Counted from the stretch's first letter, positions 8,496 through 19,256 are shown. The stretch is 64,000 nucleotides of DNA from Pseudomonas oryzihabitans (GCF_014522265.1 NZ_CP017024.1:717501-781500); one strand, 5' to 3'. Program-made: numbers and translations. The notes: a model not told the origin generated them from the letters alone.

Positions 8496-8747
8496 CTAGC
8501 TATCCGGATAGATGTCTGCCGCGGTGATGTCCGGGAGGCTGCCGCCGGCGCGCAATTCGTTGATGGCGTCGCGGATCACCTCGTAGAGCAGCGCCGTGTT
8601 GCGCACCAGGGCTTGGTTGAGGGTACGCGACACCCGCGCCGGCCGGGCGGGGTCGATGAGGGTGATCAGCAGGTTGTCACCCTGGGATTGGATTTCGTGC
8701 TTGATGGGAGGGTCCAGCGCCGCCAGTTGACTACGAAGAGCTTGCAT
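8496..8747 (-). CDS. DUF3509-like small protein
   Basis: An 83-residue soluble protein starting at the ATG at 8747 (MQALRSQLAALDPP). The pattern fits the small Pseudomonas DUF3509 family: a short beta hairpin (NLLITLID), a central VSRTLNQALVRN segment, then the helix LYEVIRDAINELRAGGSLP and a short tail. An open frame continues upstream of this ATG but has the composition of non-coding DNA. The function of the family is unknown. The assignment rests on remembered family pattern, not a search. Confidence 0.6.
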   Translation of the reverse strand: MQALRSQLAALDPPIKHEIQSQGDNLLITLIDPARPARVSRTLNQALVRNTALLYEVIRDAINELRAGGSLPDITAADIYPDS

Positions 8748-9055
8748 AGAGCCAAGGGTTCTCCAGGTGGTATTGCTCTTTACGACTCGACCGCTGGCGC
8801 CCGTGTTCCAGCGCTTCGCTCGCCAACGTCGGTCAGGGCTGACGGGAGCCCTTACCCGCCCCGCCCTGCACAGCGCCGTTTCACAACGGGCGCGCACCTG
8901 ACCCTCAGCGCACCGACTCAGCGGCGGAGACGAGAGAGTGCCTGGCTGCGGCGGGACGACTGCCGCGGTGGCCGAGCGACTGAGTTGTCAGCGGCGCCGT
9001 TAGGACTTATACCTTTCGATTCATCATTATTTTAATAAGAAACGGAAAGGCCTCA
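8748..9055. other. intergenic region upstream of two divergent genes
   Basis: About 310 bases between the DUF3509-like gene and the exported hydrolase. No coding frame is convincing. The last 55 bases are AT-rich (ACTTATACC, CATTATTTTAATAAG) and must carry the hydrolase promoter; GGAAAGG just before 9056 is its ribosome site. Confidence 0.5.
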
Positions 9056-10153
9056 ATGAACAGCATTCGCACCGTGCGACGCGCCACGGCCACCCTGTAC
9101 TCGGCCATGACCTTCCTGCTGCTGCTGACCACCCTGGGCGTCAAGGCGGACGAGCCACCCAAGCCGGTCGAAGGCGACTTCGTGGTGCCGCGCTTCACCT
9201 TCCATACCGGTCAAACCCTCGACGACTTCCGCCTGCACTACCTGACGCTGGGCAAGCGCGGCAATCCCGTGGTCCTGGTGCTGCACGGCACCGGCCAGCA
9301 GGCGGCGGCGATGCTGAGCAAGGATGTCGGCGGTCAGTTGTTCGGTCCGGGCCAGCCGCTGGATGCGAGCAAGTTCTTTATCGTGATTCCGGATGCGATC
9401 GGCACCGGTAGCTCGACCAAGCCGTCGGATGGCCTGCGCGCCGCCTTTCCCCATTACAACTATGCCGACATGGTGCAGGCGCACTACCTGCTGCTGACCC
9501 AGGGGCTGGGGATAGAGCACCTGCGGCTGATCATCGGCAATTCGATGGGGGGCATGCAGACCTGGCTGTGGGGCGGCCTGCACCCCGGCTTCGCCGATGG
9601 CCTGGTGCCCATGGCGGCGCAGCCGACGGAGATGGCCGGCCGCAACTGGATCATGAGGCGCATGCTGGTGGAGTCCATCAGGCAGGACCCGGCCTGGAAC
9701 CAGGGCAATTACCAGTCCCAGCCGCCGTCCCTGCGCCTGGCCAAGACGATGTTCGAATTCGCCACCAGTGGCGGCACCCTGAACTACCAGGAGATCGCCG
9801 GCACCCATGCCCAGGCGGATGCGCTGGTCGACAAGCGCCTGGCGGCCTCGGTGGCCGTCGACGCCAATGACTTCATCTACCAGTGGGAGTCCTCGGCCGA
9901 CTACAACGCCGAGCCGGGGCTGGCTAAGATCAAGGTGCCGGTGCTGGCCATCAACGCCGCGGATGACGAGCGCAATCCACCGGAAACCGGCCTCATGCAG
10001 GCAGCGCTCAAGCAGGTGCCGAGTGCCCGCTATCTGCTGATTCCGGGCAGCGCCGACACGCGCGGGCACGGTACCACCGGGCTGGCCAGGCTCTATGCGG
10101 CGGAGCTGGCGCAATTCGTCGCTAAGCTGCCCAGCGTCCCTGCCGGGCGCTAG
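9056..10153 (+). CDS. exported alpha/beta fold hydrolase (homoserine acetyltransferase-like)
   Basis: A 365-residue protein with a signal peptide (basic start, LYSAMTFLLLLTTLGVKA, cleavage near residue 31), so probably periplasmic. The fold is the MetX/homoserine O-acetyltransferase branch of alpha/beta hydrolases: FRLHYLTLGKRGNPVVLVLHGTG, PDAIGTGSSTKPSDGL, nucleophile elbow GNSMGGMQTW, a late Asp in INAADDERNP and His in ADTRGHGTT. Export argues against a real methionine-pathway transferase; such periplasmic relatives are usually annotated only as hydrolases. GGAAAGG precedes the ATG. It is convergent with the GNAT gene. Confidence 0.88.
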   Translation: MNSIRTVRRATATLYSAMTFLLLLTTLGVKADEPPKPVEGDFVVPRFTFHTGQTLDDFRLHYLTLGKRGNPVVLVLHGTGQQAAAMLSKDVGGQLFGPGQPLDASKFFIVIPDAIGTGSSTKPSDGLRAAFPHYNYADMVQAHYLLLTQGLGIEHLRLIIGNSMGGMQTWLWGGLHPGFADGLVPMAAQPTEMAGRNWIMRRMLVESIRQDPAWNQGNYQSQPPSLRLAKTMFEFATSGGTLNYQEIAGTHAQADALVDKRLAASVAVDANDFIYQWESSADYNAEPGLAKIKVPVLAINAADDERNPPETGLMQAALKQVPSARYLLIPGSADTRGHGTTGLARLYAAELAQFVAKLPSVPAGR

Positions 10154-10162
10154 GGCCCTGGC

Positions 10163-10663
10163 CTAGAGCGGAGTCGTTTCTTCCTGGTAGATCCGCAATC
10201 CACGCGCCTGGTAGTTGGCCAGGGCCGCCGGGTGATCCAGGGTGCAGGTATGCACCCAGACGCGCTCGGTGCCCGCCCAGTCCCAGGCGCAGCGGAGGGC
10301 GTGGCTGAGCAGCGGACCGCCGAAGCCGAGCCCCATGAAGGCGCCGGCCAGGCCGAAGTAGCGGATCTCCACGTTGCGGCCATCCGGGCGGTACAGCTCG
10401 TAGTAACCGGCGATGGCACCGCGGTGATAGGCGACCCAGGTGCGATGCCCCTCCTGCTCCACCAGTTCGCGCCACTGCGCCTCGCTCCAGCTGTCGAGAT
10501 CGCTCCAGTCCCATGCCTGGCCGACCAGGGCATAGAGAAAGCGGTTGAGTTCGGGTTGCGGCACCTCGCACTCGACGATCTGCAGGTCGGGCCTTGGCGG
10601 CTTCTCGCGCAACTCGGCCGAGGACGTCATTTCAAGGTAGAAGGTGGTGCAGGTCCGGTCCAT
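10163..10663 (-). CDS. GNAT family N-acetyltransferase
   Basis: A 166-residue cytoplasmic acyl-CoA-dependent acetyltransferase. The start at 10663 (MDRTCTTFYLEM) is preceded by AGGGAG eight bases away. The GNAT core is visible: beta-4 VEIRYFGLAGAFMGLGFGGPLLSHAL holds a motif A variant (GLGFGGPLL in place of Q/RxxGxG/A), followed by VWVHTCTLDHPAALANYQARGLRIYQEE, the usual acetyl-CoA side and C-terminal beta strand. The acceptor is unknown. Confidence 0.85.
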   Translation of the reverse strand: MDRTCTTFYLEMTSSAELREKPPRPDLQIVECEVPQPELNRFLYALVGQAWDWSDLDSWSEAQWRELVEQEGHRTWVAYHRGAIAGYYELYRPDGRNVEIRYFGLAGAFMGLGFGGPLLSHALRCAWDWAGTERVWVHTCTLDHPAALANYQARGLRIYQEETTPL

Positions 10664-10843
10664 CGCCAAGACTCCCTGGAAAAGGTCAGCGCCGATTGTG
10701 ACCAGACCCGGGGGTGCGCTGCCAGTCTGATTGCGACCCTTGGCAAGACTGTTCGAGCGCGGCAGCGCGACCTTGCCCTGGGGGTCCGAGGTGGTATTGG
10801 ATGAGCCAACCGAGCCGCCCGCTCCCTTTCGAGGATCACTGCC

Positions 10844-11404
10844 ATGCCCCTCTCGTCGCGCCTGACGCCCCTGTCCGAACAGAACACCACGCCAGAACAG
10901 CAGCGGGTGCTGGACGCCATCCAGAGCGGTCCAAGGGGCAATCTCGACGGTCCCTTCCTGGCCTGGGTGCACAGCCCGGCGCTGGCCGATCACGCCCAGC
11001 GGCTGGGCGCCTTCTGCCGCTATGGCACCCGCCTGGACCTGCGCCTCACGGAGCTGGCGATCCTCACCACCGCGGCCTGGTGGCGCTCCCAGGCGGAATG
11101 GCAGATCCATGAACCCATCGCCCGCCAGGCGGGCCTGGCGGAGGCCGTGATCGAGGCGCTCAGGCTAGGCGCCGTGCCGGCCTTCGAAACGCCCGCGGAG
11201 ACCTGTGTCCATGCCATAGGCGTCGCGCTCTACGATACTCGGCGGATTCCCGAGGATCTCTATCAGCAGGGAGTGGCGCTGTTTGGTGAAGCGGGAATGG
11301 TCGAACTGGTGGGCGTCTATGGCTACTACAGCCTGGTGGCCATGACCCTCAATGCCTTCGCGGTGGATCGGGGCGGCGATACGCCCCGCCCCTTCGCCGA
11401 ATGA
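10844..11404 (+). CDS. carboxymuconolactone decarboxylase family protein
   Basis: A 186-residue all-helical AhpD-fold protein. It has the family layout: LRLTELAILTTAAWWRSQAEWQIHEPIARQAGL, then a second helical half ending in LVAMTLNAFAVD. The CxxC of peroxidase-active AhpD proteins is absent (SQAEWQIHE instead), as in the branch common in Pseudomonas whose activity is unknown. GAGGA stands eight bases before the ATG. It is convergent with the MFS transporter; the gap is 13 bases. Confidence 0.88.
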   Translation: MPLSSRLTPLSEQNTTPEQQRVLDAIQSGPRGNLDGPFLAWVHSPALADHAQRLGAFCRYGTRLDLRLTELAILTTAAWWRSQAEWQIHEPIARQAGLAEAVIEALRLGAVPAFETPAETCVHAIGVALYDTRRIPEDLYQQGVALFGEAGMVELVGVYGYYSLVAMTLNAFAVDRGGDTPRPFAE

Positions 11405-11417
11405 CGCCGACGCGGCC

Positions 11418-12587
11418 CTAGGCGGCCACCGCCGCAGCGCCGGCCCGACCGCGCCAGGCCAGGACCAGGGCCATCGCCAGGCCCAGGGCGGCCATGCCGG
11501 CGCCGGCCAGGGAGATCGCCGGATAGCCGAGACCGGCATCGATCACCGCGCCGCCCAGGGCCGCGCCGAGGGCATTGCCCAGGTTGAAGGCGCCGATATT
11601 GACCGCCGAGGCCAGGTTGGGAGCGTCCTTGGCGGCTTCCATCACGCGCATCTGCAGCGGCGGCACCAGGGCGAAGCTGGCGATACCCCAGACGAGGATG
11701 GCCACGGCGGCCGCCAGCGGCCAGCGCATCAGCACGCTGAAGGCCAGCAGCACCACGATGAGCACGCCCAGGGAGGCGATCAGGGTGCGGTCGATGGATT
11801 TGTCCGCCGCCTTGCCACCCCAGAGATTGCCCAGGGTCAGGCCGACGCCGAACAGCACCAGCATGGCGGTGATGAAGGCGGTGGAGCCATGGGTCTCGCG
11901 GGCGAGGATGGGCGCGATATAGGTGAAGACGGTGAACATGGCGCCCGAGCCGACCACGGTCAGCCCCAGGGCGGCCAGCACCGGCGGGCGACCCAGCACG
12001 CGGATCTCGGCCAGCACCCCGTCGCTGGGTGGCAGGGCCACGTTGGGCAGGGCGAACCAGAGCGCGGCCATGGTCAGCAGGCCGAGACCGGCGATGCCCC
12101 AGAAGGCCTGGCGCCAGCCGAGCAATTCGCCGAACCAGGTGGCCAGGGGCACGCCGCCGATGGTGGCCAGGGTCAGCCCCAGGAACATGGCGGCGACCGC
12201 CCCGGCGCGCTTGTCCGGGGCGACCACGCTGGCTGCCACCAGGGCGCCGACGCCAAAGAAGGCGCCATGGTTGAGCGAGGTCACCACCCGGGCGATCAGC
12301 AGGCTGGTGTAGTCGGTGGCCAGCGCCGACATCAGGTTGCCCAGGGTGAAGATGGCCATCAGGCCGATCAGCAGATGACGGCGCGGAATGCGGCCGGTGG
12401 TCAGGGTCATCAGCGGCGCACCGATCAGCACGCCCAGGGCATAGGCGCTGATCAGGAGGCCCGCCGCCGGGATGGAGACGCCAAGATCGGCGGCGATGCC
12501 GGGCAACATGCCCATGGGCGCGAATTCGGTGACGCCGATGCCGAAGGCACCGGTGGCCAGGGCCAGCAGGGGTGGATTGATACGCAT
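11418..12587 (-). CDS. MFS transporter (AraJ/YdhP-type)
   Basis: A 389-residue inner-membrane major-facilitator protein with 12 predicted helices. The start (MRINPPLLALATGAFGIGVTEF) and the GVTEFxPMGMLPxIAxDLGVSIPxAGxLISAYALGV pattern are typical of the DHA1 AraJ/YdhP/chloramphenicol-exporter branch, proton-driven exporters of drugs or sugars. AAGGAG sits eight bases before the ATG at 12587. It is divergent from a LysR regulator 97 bases away, which probably controls it. The exported substrate is unknown. Confidence 0.9.
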   Translation of the reverse strand: MRINPPLLALATGAFGIGVTEFAPMGMLPGIAADLGVSIPAAGLLISAYALGVLIGAPLMTLTTGRIPRRHLLIGLMAIFTLGNLMSALATDYTSLLIARVVTSLNHGAFFGVGALVAASVVAPDKRAGAVAAMFLGLTLATIGGVPLATWFGELLGWRQAFWGIAGLGLLTMAALWFALPNVALPPSDGVLAEIRVLGRPPVLAALGLTVVGSGAMFTVFTYIAPILARETHGSTAFITAMLVLFGVGLTLGNLWGGKAADKSIDRTLIASLGVLIVVLLAFSVLMRWPLAAAVAILVWGIASFALVPPLQMRVMEAAKDAPNLASAVNIGAFNLGNALGAALGGAVIDAGLGYPAISLAGAGMAALGLAMALVLAWRGRAGAAAVAA

Positions 12588-12683
12588 GGGAAGGACTCCT
12601 TATCTATGCCGTGAATGCTAAGCTCCTCGCTCAAACGCCGGTAGACGGCGGTTTTGGCATGCACCTTTGCCCTGGAGTCACAA

Positions 12684-13577
<894 letters not shown>

Positions 13578-13761
13578 AGGTGCGCGGCGCGCCCGGCCGG
13601 CCCACCTCGGGAACTCCAGCCGGCATCCCTGCCCTAACCCCCCACGCCCGCATCCATGGCGCCCCTTCGCTGACTCGCAACGCTCCAATCGTTCGCTTCG
13701 CTGGCCTGAGGGCGCCCCGTTCGCCGGTCCCTCTCGTGTCTTGCCAGGATCCCGCTCTGCC

Positions 13762-15174
13762 ATGTCCGCTTCCGCTTCCCCCGCCGTCGACCCCGACCAG
13801 AAGGCCTCGGCCCGTCGGCTGATCTTCATTACCGTGCTGGTCGCCACCATGGGCGCCCTGGCCTTCGGCTACGACACCGGCATCATCGCCGGCGCCCTAC
13901 CCTTCATGACCCTGCCACCCGACCAGGGTGGCCTGGGCCTCAACGCCTACACCGAGGGGCTGGTGACCGCCGCCCTGATCGTCGGCGCGGCCTTCGGCTC
14001 GCTGGCGGCGGGTTATCTCGCCGATCGCTACGGCCGCCGCACCACCCTGCGCCTGCTGTCGATCCTCTTCGTCGTCGGCGCCCTGGGTACCGCGGTGGCG
14101 CCCTCGGTGGAGCTGATGGTGGTCGCGCGCTTCGTGCTCGGCCTGGCGGTGGGCGGCGGATCGGCCACGGTGCCGGTGTTCATCGCCGAGATCGCCGGGC
14201 CCAAGCGCCGCGGTCGCCTGGTGAGTCGCAACGAGCTGATGATCGTCAGCGGCCAGCTGCTGGCCTATGTGCTCAGCGCCCTGCTCGCCTGGCTGGTGCA
14301 CGACAACGGCATCTGGCGCTACATGCTGGCCATCGCCATGGTGCCGGGCATCCTGCTGTTCGCCGGTACCTTCCTGCTGCCCACCTCGCCGCGCTGGCTG
14401 GCGGCCAAGGGCCGCATCGAAGAAGCCGAAGCCGTGCTGGAGCGCCTGCGCGACACCCCCGAGGAGGTCGAGCGCGAGGTCCAGGAGATGCGCGAGAGCG
14501 AGGAGCAGGCCAGGCATCGCCCACCCCTGCGCGAACTGCTCGGCCAGGACTGGGTGGTCAAGTTGCTGCTGCTGGGCATCGGCCTGGGCTTCGTCGCCCA
14601 GTTCACCGGGGTCAACGCCTTCATGTACTACACCCCGATCATCCTCAAGAGCACCGGCATGGGCACCAGCGCGGCCCTCACCGCCACCATCGGCAATGGC
14701 GTGGTCTCGGTGATCGCCACCCTGCTCGGCATCTGGGCCATCGGCCGCGCCGGACGGCGCACCCTGCTGCTGATCGGCCTGGTGATCGTGGTCGTGGCGC
14801 AACTGGCGCTGGGCAGCGTGCTGCTGTGGCTGCCGCAGAACCTCACCCAGAGTTACCTGGCGCTGGCCTGCATCCTGGTGTTCCTGCTGTTCATGCAGAT
14901 GTGCATCGCCCCGGTCTACTGGCTGCTGATGTCCGAGCTGTTTCCCAACCAGGTCCGTGGCCTGCTGACCGGGGTGGCGGTGGCCGTGCAATGGCTGTGC
15001 AACGCCACCGTGGCCTTCAGCTTTCCGGTGGCCCTGGAAGCCATCGGCAACTACACCTTCTATGTATTCGCCGCCATCAACCTGGGCTCGCTGGTATTCG
15101 TCTATTTCTGCCTGCCGGAGACCCGCGGCAAGTCTCTGGAAGAAATCGAACGCCATCTGAAGAAAGAGCTATAG
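13762..15174 (+). CDS. sugar porter family MFS transporter
   Basis: A 470-residue inner-membrane proton:sugar symporter of the XylE/GalP/AraE branch, with 12 helices. Signature motifs: GYDTGIIAGALPF in helix 1, LADRYGRRTT after helix 2, PTSPRWLAAKGR before the central loop, QFTGVNAFMYYTPII in helix 7, GRAGRRTLLL, and the C-terminal PETRGKSLEEIE. The ATG at 13762 is preferred over an earlier TTG. The sugar cannot be told from sequence. No regulator or catabolic gene adjoins it; 13578-13761 holds nothing I recognise. Confidence 0.93.
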   Translation: MSASASPAVDPDQKASARRLIFITVLVATMGALAFGYDTGIIAGALPFMTLPPDQGGLGLNAYTEGLVTAALIVGAAFGSLAAGYLADRYGRRTTLRLLSILFVVGALGTAVAPSVELMVVARFVLGLAVGGGSATVPVFIAEIAGPKRRGRLVSRNELMIVSGQLLAYVLSALLAWLVHDNGIWRYMLAIAMVPGILLFAGTFLLPTSPRWLAAKGRIEEAEAVLERLRDTPEEVEREVQEMRESEEQARHRPPLRELLGQDWVVKLLLLGIGLGFVAQFTGVNAFMYYTPIILKSTGMGTSAALTATIGNGVVSVIATLLGIWAIGRAGRRTLLLIGLVIVVVAQLALGSVLLWLPQNLTQSYLALACILVFLLFMQMCIAPVYWLLMSELFPNQVRGLLTGVAVAVQWLCNATVAFSFPVALEAIGNYTFYVFAAINLGSLVFVYFCLPETRGKSLEEIERHLKKEL

Positions 15175-15246
15175 CGGGTCGTTAGCCGACCGATCGGCGA
15201 TTTTCCGGCTTGCTGCGGACCAAATGGAATAATTTTTCATTCCGTA

Positions 15247-15273
15247 TCAAGCCGGACTTATCCAAGCCGATGC
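15247..15273 (+). promoter_or_regulatory. candidate sigma-28 (FliA) promoter of the chemoreceptor
   Basis: TCAAGCC at 15247-15253, a 12-base spacer, then GCCGATGC at 15266-15273. This is close to the Pseudomonas flagellar sigma-factor consensus TCAAGTT-N12-GCCGATAA, with the GCCGAT core intact. It lies 55 bases upstream of the chemoreceptor ATG, as expected for a chemotaxis gene in the flagellar regulon. Confidence 0.6.
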
Positions 15274-15327
15274 AGAGTGAAGGCATGTTGCCGTCACTCT
15301 TCGCGCAGCGCGCGACCGGGGCTTTCG

Positions 15328-17271
15328 ATGAACATCAAACAAAAACTCACCTCGCTTTTCGCGGTAACCGCCTGCCTCCCGGTGATCCTGGTGGCGGGCG
15401 TGGTCATCATGAACGTGCGCAGTCAGGCCACCGGCGACTTCCTCGACGGCAGCGGGCGCGAAATCCGCCAGATCGATCGCAACATCCAGCAGTTCTTTGC
15501 CGGCATCCAGCAGAACGTCGACTTCCTCGCCAAGGAGCCGAACATCCTGGCCCTGGAGGGGCTGAAGAACTACAGCGGCGCCGATGCCGCCCAGATCCCG
15601 CAACCGGCAGCCGGCCAGCAGGCGCTGAGCTATTTCACCCGCTTCGCCAAGACCCATCCCACCACCGCCTACCTGTCGGTGGGCCTGGCCGATGGCGGCT
15701 ACGTCAGCTGGCCGGACGACGCCAAGCTGGCCAACTACGATCCGCGCGTGCGCCCCTGGTACCAGGCGGCCATGAACAATCCGGGCAAGGTGGTGCGCAC
15801 CCCGGCCTACTACTGGGCGACCGACGACGTCTCGCTGATGGGCGTGGTACGGACCATGGAAGACGCCAGCGGCAAGGTCCGCGGCGTGGTGGGCCTGGAC
15901 ATCTCGCTCAAGCAGCTCACCGACCTGGTCAAGAGCATCACCCTGGGCCAGAGCGGCTACCTGATGCTGGTGGAAGACAACGGCAACGTGCTGGTCGACC
16001 CCCGCGATCCCAAGCACAACTTCAAGCAGCTCAAGGAGCTGGGCGACGCCTACCAGACCCTCAGCGGCATCCAGAGCGGGCTGGGTGAGGTCAATCTCAA
16101 CGGCACCGACTACATGGTCAACGTCTATCAGGCCAAGGACCTCGGCTGGAAATTCATCGGCCTGATCGAGCGCAGCGAAGTCATGGGTAAGGCCACCGCC
16201 CTGACCTGGCAGATCGCCGGCATCACCGCGGTGCTGGCGCTGCTGTTCGCCGTGCTCGGCGCGGCCTTTGCCGGCATGATCGTGCGGCCGATCCGCGGTG
16301 TCTCCGCCGGCCTGGAATCCATCGCCCAGGGCGAAGGCGATCTGACCAAGAGCCTGAACGTGCAGGGCAAGGACGAAACCGCCGCCCTGGCGGGCTGGTT
16401 CAACCAGTTCCTCGCCAGCATCCGCCAGCTGGTGCAACGCATCGGCCAGGCCTCCAACGATCTGCAGCAGGCCTCGCAGACCACCACCCAGGCGGCGGCC
16501 AGCATGAACGAAGTGGCCGGGCGCCAGCGCGAAGCCGTGGAGCTGGTCTCCACCGCCTTCAACGAGATGGTCGCCACCTCCAACGAGGTCGCGCGCTCCT
16601 GCAGCCAGGCCGCGGCCTCCGCCGACGCCGGTCATCACAAGGTGCAGGAAGGCTACGGCCAGATCGAGAAGGCCACCGGCAACGTCAACCGCCTCAGCGG
16701 CAGCCTGGCCCAGTCGGCCCAGGCCATGGCGGTGCTGGAGCAGGACAGCCACAACATCAACACCATCCTCGACACCATCCGCGGCATCGCCGAACAGACC
16801 AACCTGCTGGCGCTCAACGCTGCCATCGAAGCGGCGCGGGCCGGCGAGCAGGGGCGCGGCTTCGCCGTGGTGGCCGACGAAGTGCGGGCCCTGGCCAAGC
16901 GCACCGCCGACTCCACCGGCGAGATCGACGGCCTGCTCGGCAGTCTGGCGCGGCGCACCCAGGAGGTCACTCGCCAGATCGAGACCAGCCTGGAGCTGTC
17001 GCAGACCAGCGTGACCTCCATCAGCGAGGCGCGTGGCAGTTTCGAGGGCATCCGCCAGTCGGTGGACGAGATCCGCGACCAGGCGCTGCAGATCGCCGCG
17101 GCGGCCGAGGAACAGCATCAGGTGGCCGAGGACATCAACCGCCACATCGCCCAGATCCACGACGACGCCCAGCAGGTGGAAGGCCTGGCCCAGTCCACCA
17201 CCCGCGACTCCTCGCGCCTGTCGCAACTGTCGGGCGAACTGGATGGCCTGGTAAGGCGCTTCAAGGCCTGA
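15328..17271 (+). CDS. methyl-accepting chemotaxis protein with dCACHE sensor
   Basis: A 647-residue transmembrane chemoreceptor. First helix at about residues 8-28; periplasmic double-CACHE sensor to about 280 with the VRPWYQAA and [12 protein letters not shown] segments typical of amino-acid-binding receptors like PctA; second helix about 282-305; HAMP near 305-360; cytoplasmic signalling hairpin with the tip [20 protein letters not shown]. The sensor resembles Pseudomonas amino-acid receptors, but the ligand needs testing. The ATG at 15328 starts MNIKQKL, the normal N-terminus; an earlier ATG would add a non-homologous leader. Confidence 0.95.
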   Translation: MNIKQKLTSLFAVTACLPVILVAGVVIMNVRSQATGDFLDGSGREIRQIDRNIQQFFAGIQQNVDFLAKEPNILALEGLKNYSGADAAQIPQPAAGQQALSYFTRFAKTHPTTAYLSVGLADGGYVSWPDDAKLANYDPRVRPWYQAAMNNPGKVVRTPAYYWATDDVSLMGVVRTMEDASGKVRGVVGLDISLKQLTDLVKSITLGQSGYLMLVEDNGNVLVDPRDPKHNFKQLKELGDAYQTLSGIQSGLGEVNLNGTDYMVNVYQAKDLGWKFIGLIERSEVMGKATALTWQIAGITAVLALLFAVLGAAFAGMIVRPIRGVSAGLESIAQGEGDLTKSLNVQGKDETAALAGWFNQFLASIRQLVQRIGQASNDLQQASQTTTQAAASMNEVAGRQREAVELVSTAFNEMVATSNEVARSCSQAAASADAGHHKVQEGYGQIEKATGNVNRLSGSLAQSAQAMAVLEQDSHNINTILDTIRGIAEQTNLLALNAAIEAARAGEQGRGFAVVADEVRALAKRTADSTGEIDGLLGSLARRTQEVTRQIETSLELSQTSVTSISEARGSFEGIRQSVDEIRDQALQIAAAAEEQHQVAEDINRHIAQIHDDAQQVEGLAQSTTRDSSRLSQLSGELDGLVRRFKA

Positions 17272-17283
17272 TGACTTTTTGGC

Positions 17284-17792
17284 GGTAACAGAAGCCCCGC
17301 GGGTTATTCCGGCGGGGCTTTTTGTTGGGCGGGATGTCGGTGGCGCGTGGATAAGGCTGCGCCGTTATCCGCCCTACGGACGTTGAACCTACCCACTGCG
17401 CCGAACGGCCCCCTCCCCCTGGGAGAGGGCTGGGATGAGGGTGCCTCTAGCAAAACCGTAGCGTGGAAAAGGGCGCAGCCTTTTCCCCTGAGTATCGAAC
17501 ACCCCGTTGGGCTTCGCTCAACCTAGCCTACGACGCTGGTGGTAGCAGAAACCCCGCGGGTGATCTTGGCGGTTTTTTTGTTGGGCGGGATGTCGGTGGC
17601 GCGTGGATAAGGCTGCGCCGTTATCCACTCTACGCAAGCTCCCGCGCTGGATTGCCCCCTCCCCCCCCCTGGGAGAGGGCTGTGATGAGGGTGCCTCTAG
17701 CAAAACCGTAGCGTGGAAAACGGCGCAGCCTTTTCTACTGCTGGATCTGGAAACCCCGTTGGGCTTCGCTGCGCTCAACCCAGCCTACGACG
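17284..17792. repeat. tandem duplication of about 255 bp carrying a terminator and repeat elements
   Basis: Two diverged copies lie side by side, 17284-17533 and 17538-17792. Each begins with a hairpin (AACCCCGCGGG.. type), then TTGTTGGGCGGGATGTCGG, a GTGGATAAGGCTGCGCCG..TTATCC element, a CCCCCTCCCCCTGGGAGAGGG element, TGCCTCTAGCAAAACC, GTAGCGTGGAAAA..CGCAGCC, and a GTTGGGCTTCGCT..CTCAACC element. The terminator is intact only in the first copy; the stem is broken in the second. No gene fits here. Confidence 0.8.
17292..17323 (+). terminator. intrinsic terminator of the chemoreceptor gene
   Basis: AAGCCCCGC at 17292-17300 pairs perfectly with GCGGGGCTT at 17312-17320 across an 11-base loop, and the downstream arm runs into TTTTT. 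It lies 20 bases after the chemoreceptor stop. Confidence 0.85.
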
Positions 17793-17819
17793 CCATGACG
17801 CGGTCCCGATACACTCCCC

Positions 17820-19256
17820 TCAAGCTCCGGACGGCAAGCCCTGGTCGCGATCGCCACGCAGGCTGCTATGGGCGGCCTGGCAGATCTCGCGCAGGCCGCT
17901 CTTGAGGCCTTCTTCGAGGGTGGGGTGGTAGAAGGGCATGTCGAGCAGCGAACTGGCGGTCTCGCCATGGATCAGCGCCAGCACCAGCAGATGGCCGATA
18001 TGGTCCATGCCCGGCCCGACCATGGCCGCGCCGGTGAGCTTGCCGGTGCCCGGCTCGGCATAGAAACGGGCGATGCCCTGGTTGCGCGCCTCGACCCGGG
18101 CGCGGCCCTGGTCGTGGTAGGAAGAGGTGCCGATCAGACTGCCTTTGTCGGGCGGACTGCCCAGCACGGCCACCGGCGGATCGGTGAAGATCAGCGAAAA
18201 CAGCGGCGACCTGGGGGTGGGTCGGACCTCGGGATAGCAGGCGGCATTGTGCCCGGCGATGGCGCCCTCGTCGGAGGCCTCATGGAGGATCGGCCGGTCG
18301 TGGTCGGCATCGCCGGCGATGAAGATCGACGAAGAGCCGCACTGCAGCGTCTCAGGGTCGTAGACCGGGGTGCCATGGTCGTCCAGCTCGATGCCGGTGG
18401 TTTCCAGCCCCAGGCCCTTGAGCCGTGGCGGTCGCCCGGCGGCCACCAGCACGTAGTCGAACGCGCCCTCGCCGCTCGCCGCGCCGGACCAGGACAATCG
18501 CACGCCCTCGCCTTCGCGGCGGGCGTCCACCTCGACGTCCAGCAGCAAGGTCAGGTCCTGTTCCAGGATCTTGCGCAACTCGGCCTTGACCTCCAGATCC
18601 TTGAGCGCGCCCAGGCCATCGTCCTGGCCGAACAGGGTGACGGCCACGCCCAGACGGGCCATGGCCTGGGCCAGTTCCAGGCCCACCGGACCGGTGCCGA
18701 TCACCGCCAGGGAGCGCGGCAGATCGGGCAGCTCGAAGATCGTCTCGTTGGTCAGCGCCCGCTCGCCCAGCGCGGCGAAAGGTTCCGGCACCAGGGGATA
18801 GGAGCCGGTGGCGATGACCACGCTGCGAGCACTTATAGTCTTACCATTACTGAGCTGTAGACGATCCGCCGCCACGAAGCGCGCCGTGGCCTGCTGGGCC
18901 ACGCCCGTGGGCAACTTGGCGAAACCCTGCTTGGTGGCGGCGACGAAATGGTCGCGCTCACGGCGTACCCGCGCCATGACCGCCGCGCCATCGACGCTGA
19001 CGCTACCCACTTCGATGCCAAAGGTAGCGGCACGGCGGACAGCGTGATGAGCCTCACCGGCAACGATCAGCAGCTTGGAGGGCATGCAGCCCACGGAGGC
19101 ACAGGTAGTCCCGGCCCAGCGATCGTCGATCAGCAGGGTCCGCGCGCCCTGGCGCCGGGCGGCGCGTTCGGCGGCGAGGCCGGCGGTTCCGGCGCCGATC
19201 ACGGCGACATCGCAGTCGAGATCGGCAGAGCTGGAAGGGGCTGCGGGATCACTCAT
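17820..19256 (-). CDS. dihydrolipoyl dehydrogenase-like flavoprotein
   Basis: A 478-residue class I pyridine-nucleotide disulfide oxidoreductase. FAD site GAGTAGLAAERAARRQG near residue 21; redox pair GTTCASVGCMPSK with Cys52 and Cys57; NAD site VIGTGPVGLELAQAMARLG near 180; second FAD motif IFIAGDADHDRP; C-terminal HPTLEEGLKSGLR with the active-site His-Glu. It is a stand-alone gene: no pyruvate or 2-oxoglutarate dehydrogenase E1/E2 genes adjoin it, so it is probably a paralogue of Lpd rather than the complex subunit. AGGTGA precedes the ATG. Confidence 0.9.
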   Translation of the reverse strand: MSDPAAPSSSADLDCDVAVIGAGTAGLAAERAARRQGARTLLIDDRWAGTTCASVGCMPSKLLIVAGEAHHAVRRAATFGIEVGSVSVDGAAVMARVRRERDHFVAATKQGFAKLPTGVAQQATARFVAADRLQLSNGKTISARSVVIATGSYPLVPEPFAALGERALTNETIFELPDLPRSLAVIGTGPVGLELAQAMARLGVAVTLFGQDDGLGALKDLEVKAELRKILEQDLTLLLDVEVDARREGEGVRLSWSGAASGEGAFDYVLVAAGRPPRLKGLGLETTGIELDDHGTPVYDPETLQCGSSSIFIAGDADHDRPILHEASDEGAIAGHNAACYPEVRPTPRSPLFSLIFTDPPVAVLGSPPDKGSLIGTSSYHDQGRARVEARNQGIARFYAEPGTGKLTGAAMVGPGMDHIGHLLVLALIHGETASSLLDMPFYHPTLEEGLKSGLREICQAAHSSLRGDRDQGLPSGA

